5,437 nucleotides of DNA from SZUA-448 sp045593785 (lineage in GTDB: Bacteria > Bacillota > Clostridia > Lachnospirales > Lachnospiraceae): assembly GCA_045593785.1 (NCBI GenBank), contig JAZNXH010000046.1:1-5437 (forward strand). Reading direction: 5' to 3'. A program made the translations under genes and the position numbers. The notes below the pieces were generated by a model that did not search any database, was not told the DNA's origin, and was given only the letters and a program-made list of their open reading frames with translations. Position 1 is the stretch's first letter. Each line of letters begins with the position of its first letter. Below, piece by piece: positions 1 to 5,437 of this stretch.

Positions 1-1140
1 ACCGGTCAGCACATCCATTAATCCGCAGATATAGTAAGTAACCAGGATATATTTCAATCGGAGCAGACCATATTCCATTACTGCGACTTCATCCGTGTAG
101 AGGTAAAGTAGCGGTTCGGCAAAAATAAGCCCTAACGCACACATGGCGCCACCGATGACAGTTACCAGTATACTGCACTGTACCAGAACTTTGAGACAGC
201 GTTTGAATTTGCGCGCACCGGTGTTCTGGCTGATGAAGCTTACGGCTGTCTGGTGGAATGCATTCATTGCAGTATAGACGAAGCCTTCGAGATTGCTGGC
301 CGCGGTATTTCCGGCCATTGCAACCGAGCCGAAAGAGTTGATGGATGACTGAATGAGAACATTCGAAATCGAGAACATCGCTCCCTGCAGTCCGGCAGGG
401 ATTCCGATCCGTGCAATCTGAATCGTAATTTTTTTGTTGATGGTAAGCTTCTTTAAATCAAGTTTGTAGCTGGCATTGTCGCGCATCAGGCAGATAACAA
501 CGCAGATGGCGGAAAAAATCTGTGAGATAACGGTTGCCAGTGCAACACCGGCGACGTCCATGCGAAGAACTATAACGAAGATAAGGTTCAGTCCTACGTT
601 GATAAAGCCTGCAATTGTCAGGAAGAAAAGCGGGCGCATGGTATCGCCGACAGCGCGCAGGATGGAACTCGCAAAGTTATAGAGAAGCATAATCGGCATG
701 CCGGCAAAGTACACGCGCATATATAGCGCTGCCAGGTCAATAACATCTGCCGGTGTATCCATTAGCGTAAGAAGCGGCTTGGCGAGGATGATACCGACAA
801 TGCTGAGAAAAACACCACACACAACAGAGAGTGCGATTGCGGTATGCACCGTGTCCTTTACTTCACGTTCCTGATTGGCTCCGTAATACCGTGCGACCAA
901 AACGTTGACACCAACGGACAGCCCCATAAACACGTTAACCAGGAGATTGATCAGAGCACCGGTGGACCCTACGGCAGCAAGAGATTCTTTGCCGGCGAAT
1001 TTGCCCACCACGACCATATCTGCGGCGTTAAACAGGAGCTGCAACACACCGGAAAAAATCAAAGGAAAAGAAAACCGCAGTATTTTACCGAGAAGCGGTC
1101 CGTTACACATATCTATTTCATAAGAATTTGTTTTTTTCAT
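1..1140 (-). CDS. MATE family efflux transporter (partial, C-terminus missing)
   Basis: This is an inner-membrane antiporter of the MATE family (NorM/DinF/MepA type). The family exports cationic drugs or metabolites in exchange for Na+ or H+; the substrate here cannot be told. The frame reads 380 codons from ATG at 1140 to base 1 with no stop. Families run to about 450 residues, so roughly the last 70 are outside the window. The first MatE repeat covers about residues 15-180 and the second starts near 240. Family-like stretches include VVVGKFAGKESLAAVGSTG (44-62), LVARYYGA (81-88), ILRAVGDTMRPL (160-171), GIPAGLQGAMFS (246-257) and FISQNTGARKF (302-312). About ten hydrophobic segments are visible of an expected twelve. 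ATG 1140 is chosen because GGTGAT lies four bases upstream; in-frame GTG 1149 and ATG 1152 would add only three or four residues. The gene is divergent from proS and has its own promoter. Family assignment is firm, subfamily is not. Confidence 0.95.
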   Translation of the reverse strand, partial: MKKTNSYEIDMCNGPLLGKILRFSFPLIFSGVLQLLFNAADMVVVGKFAGKESLAAVGSTGALINLLVNVFMGLSVGVNVLVARYYGANQEREVKDTVHTAIALSVVCGVFLSIVGIILAKPLLTLMDTPADVIDLAALYMRVYFAGMPIMLLYNFASSILRAVGDTMRPLFFLTIAGFINVGLNLIFVIVLRMDVAGVALATVISQIFSAICVVICLMRDNASYKLDLKKLTINKKITIQIARIGIPAGLQGAMFSISNVLIQSSINSFGSVAMAGNTAASNLEGFVYTAMNAFHQTAVSFISQNTGARKFKRCLKVLVQCSILVTVIGGAMCALGLIFAEPLLYLYTDEVAVMEYGLLRLKYILVTYYICGLMDVLTG

Positions 1141-1144
1141 GCGA

Positions 1145-1150
1145 ATCACC
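1145..1150 (-). promoter_or_regulatory. Ribosome binding site of the MATE gene
   Basis: On the minus strand the bases GGTGAT end four bases before ATG 1140. They match the 3' half of the extended Shine-Dalgarno consensus AGGAGGTGATC. A second SD-like run, AAAAAGGAT (1153-1161), is too far from ATG 1140 and too close to ATG 1152. It could serve GTG 1149, so the exact start is uncertain by three or four codons. Confidence 0.6.
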
Positions 1151-1174
1151 ATATCCTTTTTGTATGAAGGATAT
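1151..1174. promoter_or_regulatory. Inverted repeat, candidate operator of the MATE gene
   Basis: ATATCCTT and AAGGATAT form perfect 8-bp arms separated by eight bases. The repeat covers the predicted transcription start (about 1166) and the downstream edge of the MATE -10 box (1173-1178). Because the transcript would begin inside it, the repeat cannot fold as a full RNA hairpin from this promoter, which favours a DNA site for a dimeric regulator. Repressors of drug pumps of the TetR or MarR type commonly bind such positions. No regulator gene is in the window, so the binder is unknown. Confidence 0.5.
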
Positions 1175-1201
1175 CATAGCACAACTCATTGTTTCTGCCA
1201 A
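1173..1201 (-). promoter_or_regulatory. Sigma-A type promoter of the MATE gene
   Basis: Read on the minus strand, TTGGCA (1201-1196) and TATGAT (1178-1173) are separated by exactly 17 bases. The -10 box is preceded by TGC, an extended -10 motif. The -35 differs from TTGACA at one position and the -10 from TATAAT at one position. Transcription would start near 1166, giving a leader of about 26 bases that contains the ribosome site. Assignment is by eye. Confidence 0.75.
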
Positions 1202-1241
1202 TGTGCAAACTTGGTGAAAAGCGTATAAGATAAATCACTTG

Positions 1242-1253
1242 TTTTAGCTAAAA
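1242..1253. repeat. Perfect 12-bp palindrome in the divergent intergenic region
   Basis: TTTTAGCTAAAA is a perfect palindrome. It sits between the two divergent promoters, about 25 bp upstream of the proS -35 box and about 40 bp upstream of the MATE -35 box. This is an activator-like or shared operator position. In AT-rich intergenic DNA a palindrome of this size can arise by chance, so function is only a suggestion. Confidence 0.3.
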
Positions 1254-1278
1254 TGCTTATGAAATGTCGTATTATCTA

Positions 1279-1307
1279 GTGACAAAAGAAGTTATTTGTG
1301 CTATAAA
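1279..1307 (+). promoter_or_regulatory. Sigma-A type promoter of proS
   Basis: GTGACA (1279-1284) and TATAAA (1302-1307) are separated by exactly 17 bases, each with one mismatch to the sigma-A consensus. TGC directly before the -10 box makes it an extended -10. The start would be near 1314, leaving a leader of about 74 bases before proS. The pair is by-eye but strong, and suits a housekeeping gene. Confidence 0.75.
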
Positions 1308-1319
1308 TATTTTTATGTA

Positions 1320-1335
1320 TGCTAATGATTTAGCA
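1320..1335 (+). other. Small hairpin near the 5' end of the proS transcript
   Basis: TGCTAA, loop TGAT, TTAGCA gives a 6-bp stem with a four-base loop only a few bases after the predicted transcription start. It could protect the mRNA 5' end, or be a DNA site, since its TTAGC/GCTAA arms echo the palindrome at 1242-1253. No poly-T follows, so it is not a terminator. Confidence 0.35.
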
Positions 1336-1377
1336 CAGAAAAGAGAGAAGAATGTAAAATTAAGAAGATTCTCAAAC

Positions 1378-1382
1378 GGAGG
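1378..1382 (+). promoter_or_regulatory. Ribosome binding site of proS
   Basis: GGAGG lies five bases before ATG 1388. It fixes the start and is about as strong as such sites get. Confidence 0.9.
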
Positions 1383-1387
1383 CAGTT

Positions 1388-3112
1388 ATGAAAGTCAGAA
1401 GTATGATAGGTGAACGCTTCAAAGAGCGTCCTGCAGATTGTGTAATCGAGAGCCATGCAATGATGGTAAAGGGTGGCTATATTAAATATGTTGCAAACGG
1501 AATCTATTCTTTGTTCCCGCCGACGAAGCGGATTACGAAGAAGATTGAAGCGATTATACGTGAAGAGATGGATCGTATCGACGGACAGGAAGTTCTGTTC
1601 CCGGTAGCTCTTCCGGGTAGTCTTTGGGAGGAGTCCGGACGTTATGACAGCGTGGCAGATGAGTTGCTTCGTTTCAAGGATCGTAACGGAAGCAAGATGG
1701 TACTCGGTATGACGCACGAGGAAGCTGCGGTACAGCTGGTACGTGATTATGCCAAGACCTACGCACGTTATCCGTTCATGATTTATCAGATTCAGACAAA
1801 GTTCCGTGACGAAGCAAGACCGCGTGCGGGTTTGATTCGTGTGCGTGAGTTTACAATGAAAGATGCATATTCCTTCCATACTTCTCAGGAGGATTTGGAA
1901 GATTACTATTACAAGTGTTATGAAGCGTACAACCGTATTTTTGCGCGTTGCGGTATTCCGCAGACCGTGGTTGTGGCTTCGGATTCCGGTATGATGGGCG
2001 GAAGTATTTCTCACGAATACATGTTGCTTACTGCAGCGGGAGAGGATTCCATCGCGATTTGTGGTGAGTGTGATTACAAGGCAAACATGGAAGCTGCAGA
2101 CAGTATTGTGGATAACAGTGATGCTCCGGCAAAGGCAGAGCTTGCAAAAGTTCCGACACCGGGTACCAGCACAATTGAGGAACTGTGTGCATTCTTGAAG
2201 ATTCGTCCGGAAGACACCTGTAAAGCAGTGGTTTACCAGAAGAACATGGATGATTCTTATGTCATCATCTTTATCCGTGGTGATCTTGACCTGAACGAGT
2301 CGAAGCTGACCAGAGTTGTAGGCGAAGCGGTTCATCCTGCAATCATTACCGAAGAGAGCGGCATCTGCGCAGGATTCATTGGACCGAAGGGTCTGCCGGA
2401 GGGTGTAACCGTATTGTTTGATACTTCCCTGAAGGGTCGTGACAATGTAGTGACCGGTGCAAATGAGGTGGATGCGCATTATACCGGTTTCTGTATCGAA
2501 CGTGAGTGTGGTGAAGTAGAGTACCATGACCTTGCTAAGATTGTAGAGGGTGGTATCTGTCCGAAGTGTGGTAAGAAGGCAATCAGTATCTCCCGTGGTA
2601 TTGAGGTGGGTAATATCTTCCAGCTTGGTACAAAGTATTCTAAGGCAATGGATATGACGTATACGGATGCAGACGGAGAAATCCACAATCCGATTATGGG
2701 CTGTTACGGTATCGGCGTTGGTCGTTTGGCTGCATCGGTTGCTGAAGTTTGTCATGATGATTACGGTCCAATCTGGCCGATCACCATTGCTCCGTGGGAA
2801 GTCGAGATTTGTTGTCTGCGTGTGGATGATGAAGAGACAAAGCAGATCAGTGATGCACTTTACGAGGAGATGAGTAAAGAAAGAATCGAAGTGCTTTATG
2901 ATGACAGAGATATCCGTCCGGGCGTGATGTTTGCAGATGCAGACCTGTTCGGTATTCCGGTAAGAGTCGTTGTCAGCCCGAGAAACTTAAAAGAAGGTGT
3001 GGTTGAGATTACGACCCGTGATAAGAAGATTTCCGTGAAGGCACCGAAGGATGAAGTGATTCAGAAGGTGAAAGAGATTCTTGCACAGCTTTACGCAGAG
3101 CATACGGTCTAA
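1388..3112 (+). CDS. proS: Prolyl-tRNA synthetase, bacterial type with editing domain
   Basis: This cytoplasmic class II aminoacyl-tRNA synthetase charges tRNA-Pro with proline using ATP. At 574 residues it has the usual length of the bacterial form. The order is: catalytic N-half with motif 1 around 66-80, the MTHEE loop (108-112) and motif 2 around FRDEARPRAG (139-148); the editing insertion (INS) from about 225 to 391; motif 3 around GIGVGRLAAS (441-450); and a C-terminal anticodon-binding domain from about 470. The insertion keeps Lys279 and a GxxxP loop (329-333), features linked in E. coli ProRS to hydrolysis of mischarged Ala-tRNA-Pro, so editing is probably active. Two CxxC pairs (225/228 and 391/394) flank the insertion and may bind zinc; E. 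coli lacks them as far as I recall. Start is set by GGAGG. No TTA, CTA or TCA codons occur up to base 2755, a bias typical of strongly expressed genes. Confidence 0.98.
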   Translation: MKVRSMIGERFKERPADCVIESHAMMVKGGYIKYVANGIYSLFPPTKRITKKIEAIIREEMDRIDGQEVLFPVALPGSLWEESGRYDSVADELLRFKDRNGSKMVLGMTHEEAAVQLVRDYAKTYARYPFMIYQIQTKFRDEARPRAGLIRVREFTMKDAYSFHTSQEDLEDYYYKCYEAYNRIFARCGIPQTVVVASDSGMMGGSISHEYMLLTAAGEDSIAICGECDYKANMEAADSIVDNSDAPAKAELAKVPTPGTSTIEELCAFLKIRPEDTCKAVVYQKNMDDSYVIIFIRGDLDLNESKLTRVVGEAVHPAIITEESGICAGFIGPKGLPEGVTVLFDTSLKGRDNVVTGANEVDAHYTGFCIERECGEVEYHDLAKIVEGGICPKCGKKAISISRGIEVGNIFQLGTKYSKAMDMTYTDADGEIHNPIMGCYGIGVGRLAASVAEVCHDDYGPIWPITIAPWEVEICCLRVDDEETKQISDALYEEMSKERIEVLYDDRDIRPGVMFADADLFGIPVRVVVSPRNLKEGVVEITTRDKKISVKAPKDEVIQKVKEILAQLYAEHTV

Positions 3113-3119
3113 TTATAAT
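3090..3119 (+). promoter_or_regulatory. Possible internal promoter for the LTA-synthase-like gene
   Basis: A perfect TATAAT (3114-3119) lies 18 bases after TTTACG (3090-3095), a four-of-six match to the -35 consensus. Transcription would start near 3126, about ten bases before ATG 3137, which leaves little room for a ribosome site. The TATAAT falls in a short AT-rich palindrome and could be coincidental. Confidence 0.3.
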
Positions 3120-3127
3120 TCCGTATG
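3101..3127 (+). other. Inverted repeat spanning the proS stop and the next gene's start region
   Basis: CATACGG (3101-3107) pairs with CCGTATG (3121-3127) around a 13-base loop that itself contains the palindrome AATTATAATT. The stem includes the last codons of proS and the upstream ATG at 3125, and ends beside the GGGGA ribosome site of ATG 3137. No T-run follows, so it is not an intrinsic terminator. It could influence translation or mRNA processing between the two genes. Confidence 0.4.
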
Positions 3128-3131
3128 GGGA
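3128..3131 (+). promoter_or_regulatory. Weak ribosome binding site deciding the start of the LTA-synthase-like gene
   Basis: GGGA, from the run GGGGA, precedes ATG 3137 by five bases. The longer in-frame start at ATG 3125 has only AT-rich sequence before it and no Shine-Dalgarno match, so 3137 (protein start MAKK) is preferred. The site is weak compared with that of proS. Confidence 0.45.
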
Positions 3132-3136
3132 TAAAC

Positions 3137-5317
3137 ATGGCGAAGAAGATTAATAAGAAAAAATCGAATCGACAGAAACAGTTAAAGAAAAGACGGCAGC
3201 AGGCTAAACAACAGCTTGCTGCTGTTTCTGCTCTAAATCAAGAAACAGCAGAGAAGAAAATGCCTCCGCAGCCGGTAATCAAACAGAAGGCGTGTGGATT
3301 TCCGTGGGGAATCCTGGTCTTCCCGCTTACATTGATATACTGCGAATTGGTTTTCCATGTGTGTGTGTTCAAACAATTGAATGGAGAAGTGATATTACCC
3401 TGTCTGATTGGTCTGGTACTGGGATGTATACTGGCAGTGCTTGTTTCTTTGTTCAGCAGAAAAGTAAATCTTATTCTGTCGTGGGTTTTAATGGGGGCGA
3501 TTGGTTTTGTATATTGCGGTCAGCGGATTTATTATTATGTGTTTAAGTTTTTTATGGCGCCTACGGCAGTAGCAGGAAATGCACAAGCAATTACAGAGTT
3601 TTTTGGTCAGGTAGCAAGGGCAATCTGGGATTGTAAACTTTCTGTATTGTTATATGCGGTACCGTTTGTAGTATTGGGTGTGCTGCTGAAAAAACGGATT
3701 ACAGGAAACCGCATAAAGTACAAGCTTTCTGTGACAGTTCTGTCCGCCGGTATAGTGCTCGGTATTATACTTTATCTTGCATTGCCGTTATTCGGAAAAG
3801 AGCCGATGAAACCGTATGATTTGATTCATGGGAAATGGGTTCAGGAATTCGGATATCGCAGGCTGGGAGTAGCGGCAAGTGTGACACAGGATTTTGCAGG
3901 GTCGTTTGCAGATGAAAAACCGGATGCGTTGGAAGTGATTGAATATGTGCCTCTTCCGGTGGTAACAAAACCGCCGACAGAAATACCGACACCGACGGTG
4001 CCAGAAGTACCGGTACAGCAGCCGGACGATGGGACGGGTGAAGAAAGCTTAAACGCAACTCCTACCGCGTCGCCAAGTCCGACGCCGACACCGATTGATA
4101 CGTCCCCCAATATTATGGACATTGATTTTGAGACCTTGTTGCAAACGGAGACAGATGCTGCAGTTAAAGAATTACATAAGTACTTTTCAGTGGCAGAAGG
4201 AACCAGGAAAAATGAATATACCGGAATGTTTGAAGGGTATAACCTGATATCAATTTGCGCAGAAGCATTTTCTCCGGATATCATTTCAGAAGAATTGACA
4301 CCAACGCTGTACCGTATGGTAAGTGAAGGTTTTCAATTCCGGAATTACTATGAAGGTGTCTGGTTCTCCAGTACCAGCGACGGAGAATACCTGATGGATA
4401 CAGGGCTTTATCCGCAGCAGTATTCCAGTATGGCAAAGTCGCATGATAACTTGATGTATTTCTGCCTTGGTAACCAGTTTAAGCGTCTGGGATATGACTG
4501 TTATGCATATCATAACCATTCGTATGATTATTATGACCGACATCTTTCTCACCCGAATATGGGATACAATTATAAAGGAGAAGGCGGTGGGCTGCAGCAG
4601 CAGAACACCTGGCCGGAATCGGATTTGCTGATGGTACAGGAGACTTTGCCGGAATACATTAATGCAGAGAAATTTCATGCATATTATATGTCGGTGAGTG
4701 GCCATAAGGATTACTTGTTCGGCAGCAATGCAATGGCAAGGAAAAACAAAGAGTACGTAGAGGGACTGGAGTATTCGGAACCGGTACTGGCTTATATTGC
4801 ATGTAACTTAGAATTGGAACATGCACTGACCTATCTGGTCGAAGAACTGGAGAAGGCAGGCAGACTGGATGAGACGGTGTTTGTACTCACTTCCGACCAT
4901 TATCCGTATGGACTGACTGATGCAGAAGTAGAGGAGTTACGCGGAGAGCCTTTTGTCTCGGAATTTGATCTGTATCGTGAAGGATTGATTATCTGGAATT
5001 CGAAGATGAAAGAACCGGTTGTGGTGGAAAAACCGTGTGCCAATGTTGACGTGTTGCCGACGGTATCAAATCTGTTTGGCTTGGAATACGACTCACGTTT
5101 ATTGATGGGAACGGATATTCTTTGCGACCAGCCGGGGTATGTATTGTTCACAGTAAACATCTCCCTTATATCCGTTGGTAGTTTCTTCCATAGAAGAAGT
5201 GGAAATATACGGTTCGGAACGGCTGGGATAATACAGAACACCAAGAGGTGTATTTTTTGCGACCAAATCAAGTTGCTCATTATTGTCTGTTCCCTGACTC
5301 GGAGTTTCAGGCTCTGA
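3137..5317 (+). CDS. LTA synthase family membrane phosphoglycerol transferase-like protein (C-terminus disrupted)
   Basis: This resembles LtaS-type enzymes, which transfer glycerol phosphate from phosphatidylglycerol to build a cell-surface polymer; the exact product here is unknown. Residues count from ATG 3137. A Lys/Arg/Gln-rich cytoplasmic start (2-27) precedes five membrane spans (about 56-77, 84-106, 109-135, 167-184, 195-218), the LtaS arrangement. A Pro/Thr/Ser-rich extracellular linker follows (about 274-324). The sulfatase-fold domain starts near 367. By comparison with S. aureus LtaS, Glu376, Asp587 and His588 are likely metal ligands, Thr413 (in SSTSDGEY) the nucleophile, and His523 (in SVSGHKDY) a substrate residue. 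Family-like sequence ends near residue 671 (base 5149, after MGTDILCDQPGYVLF). The last 55 residues look like an accidental reading of DNA that codes on the other strand. The native C-terminus is therefore probably missing. It starts 24 bases after proS and is probably co-transcribed with it. Confidence 0.85.
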   Translation: MAKKINKKKSNRQKQLKKRRQQAKQQLAAVSALNQETAEKKMPPQPVIKQKACGFPWGILVFPLTLIYCELVFHVCVFKQLNGEVILPCLIGLVLGCILAVLVSLFSRKVNLILSWVLMGAIGFVYCGQRIYYYVFKFFMAPTAVAGNAQAITEFFGQVARAIWDCKLSVLLYAVPFVVLGVLLKKRITGNRIKYKLSVTVLSAGIVLGIILYLALPLFGKEPMKPYDLIHGKWVQEFGYRRLGVAASVTQDFAGSFADEKPDALEVIEYVPLPVVTKPPTEIPTPTVPEVPVQQPDDGTGEESLNATPTASPSPTPTPIDTSPNIMDIDFETLLQTETDAAVKELHKYFSVAEGTRKNEYTGMFEGYNLISICAEAFSPDIISEELTPTLYRMVSEGFQFRNYYEGVWFSSTSDGEYLMDTGLYPQQYSSMAKSHDNLMYFCLGNQFKRLGYDCYAYHNHSYDYYDRHLSHPNMGYNYKGEGGGLQQQNTWPESDLLMVQETLPEYINAEKFHAYYMSVSGHKDYLFGSNAMARKNKEYVEGLEYSEPVLAYIACNLELEHALTYLVEELEKAGRLDETVFVLTSDHYPYGLTDAEVEELRGEPFVSEFDLYREGLIIWNSKMKEPVVVEKPCANVDVLPTVSNLFGLEYDSRLLMGTDILCDQPGYVLFTVNISLISVGSFFHRRSGNIRFGTAGIIQNTKRCIFCDQIKLLIIVCSLTRSFRL

Positions 5318-5437
5318 CGGTTCTTCAGGCTTATTAGAAATTCCAGGGAACCAAAAATCTCCTGCACCTGTCGAATCTTCAGGTTCTTCGGGCACAACGG
5401 GAGTTTCCGGAACAACAGGGACTTGGTGTTCATCAGG
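5099..5437 (-). CDS. Fragment of a Pro/Glu-rich secreted or surface-type protein
   Basis: I do not recognise this protein. The minus frame is open from the right window edge for 112 codons to a TAA at 5099-5101; both true ends appear absent. It begins with a Pro/Glu/Val-rich stretch (PVVPETPVVPEEPE), then STGAGDFWFPGI, a second acidic Pro-rich stretch (KPEEPSEPETPSQ) and then a more ordinary sequence, LVAKNTPLGVLYYPSRSEPY. Such acidic proline-rich linkers are typical of extracellular proteins of Gram-positive bacteria, here probably joining an upstream domain or anchor to a domain that begins near NTPLGVLYYP. Only the part right of about 5155 is likely genuine. The last 15-18 codons read antisense into the LTA-synthase-like gene, and the stop at 5099 is probably accidental. 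A GTG at 5395 could be called as a start, but the frame is open beyond it, so this is an internal piece. Confidence 0.5.
   Translation of the reverse strand, partial: PDEHQVPVVPETPVVPEEPEDSTGAGDFWFPGISNKPEEPSEPETPSQGTDNNEQLDLVAKNTPLGVLYYPSRSEPYISTSSMEETTNGYKGDVYCEQYIPRLVAKNIRSHQ
5147..5165. other. Apparent strand-switch junction (chimera or rearrangement point)
   Basis: Left of about 5149 the plus strand reads as LTA-synthase-like protein. Right of about 5155-5165 the plus frame loses family character while a minus frame reads as a plausible secreted protein segment. The precise point cannot be fixed without homologues. Either an assembly misjoin or a genuine DNA rearrangement would give this picture. 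Confidence 0.6.

Noticed and set aside
844..1167. Plus-strand open frames of 107 and 72 codons within the MATE gene
   Set aside because: They are antisense to a clear transporter reading frame, have no ribosome site and read as low-complexity charged sequence.
1308..1387. T-box or other riboswitch in the proS leader
   Set aside because: The predicted leader is only about 74 bases, there is no AGGGTGGNACCGCG-like motif, and no terminator hairpin with a T-run is seen.
1322..2755. 477-codon open frame on the minus strand opposite proS
   Set aside because: It is in exact antisense codon register with a certain gene. Its translation is rich in Cys, His, Thr and Arg with no recognisable domain, and codon bias of proS explains the absence of stops.
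3101..3127. Intrinsic terminator after proS
   Set aside because: The stem is followed by GGGGATAAAC rather than a T-run, so it lacks the defining part of a rho-independent terminator.
3765..4705. Minus-strand open frames opposite the LTA-synthase-like gene
   Set aside because: They are antisense shadows. Their Val/Gly or Ser/Pro-rich parts are simply the reverse reading of the Pro/Thr linker codons.
5116..5265. Near-identical 15-base words (14 of 15 match) at 5116-5130 and 5251-5265 as the recombination site
   Set aside because: Both contain TTTGCGACCA, but the change from plus-coding to minus-coding occurs between them (near 5150), not at either copy. A chance match of this size is plausible in the window.
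4900..5433. 177-codon minus-strand open frame at the right end
   Set aside because: It runs across the suspected junction in a different frame from the better Pro/Glu-rich reading, is antisense to the enzyme's active-site region, and has a random-looking composition.

Overview
The window looks like a short piece of a low-GC Gram-positive genome. Clostridia, probably Lachnospiraceae-like, is my inference from the style of the proteins, the strong GGAGG-type ribosome sites and the presence of a lipoteichoic-acid-synthase-type enzyme. Genes run off both ends, so it may be a complete short (metagenomic) contig. No RNA gene, CRISPR array, transposase or phage gene is visible, and no gene-free stretch exceeds 300 bases.

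Layout. Bases 1-1140 (minus strand) hold the first 380 codons of a MATE-family multidrug/cation antiporter whose C-terminus lies outside the window. Bases 1141-1387 form a divergent control region. It has a good promoter for the MATE gene (1173-1201, minus) overlapped by a 24-bp inverted repeat that looks like an operator, and a separate good promoter for the rightward genes (1279-1307, plus). Bases 1388-3112 encode a complete bacterial-type prolyl-tRNA synthetase (proS) with its editing insertion. Twenty-four bases later comes a membrane enzyme of the LTA synthase / phosphoglycerol transferase family: five membrane spans, a Pro/Thr-rich extracellular linker and a metal-dependent sulfatase-fold domain with recognisable catalytic residues.

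The right end is abnormal. The LTA-synthase reading frame looks normal up to about base 5149, then continues to a stop at 5315-5317 as a 55-residue tail that does not resemble the family. From about 5155 to 5437 the convincing protein sequence is on the minus strand instead: a Pro/Glu-rich secreted-type linker followed by the start of another domain. The simplest reading is a junction between two unrelated sequences inside the LTA-synthase 3' end, either an assembly chimera or a true rearrangement.

How the genes relate. proS and the LTA-synthase-like gene are close enough to be co-transcribed. A 7-bp-arm inverted repeat and a perfect TATAAT box lie between them and could adjust expression of the second gene. 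The MATE pump is controlled separately and divergently. I see no convincing novel multi-gene system. The most noteworthy items are the strand-switch junction, the MATE operator candidate, and the linker architecture of the LTA-synthase-like protein.
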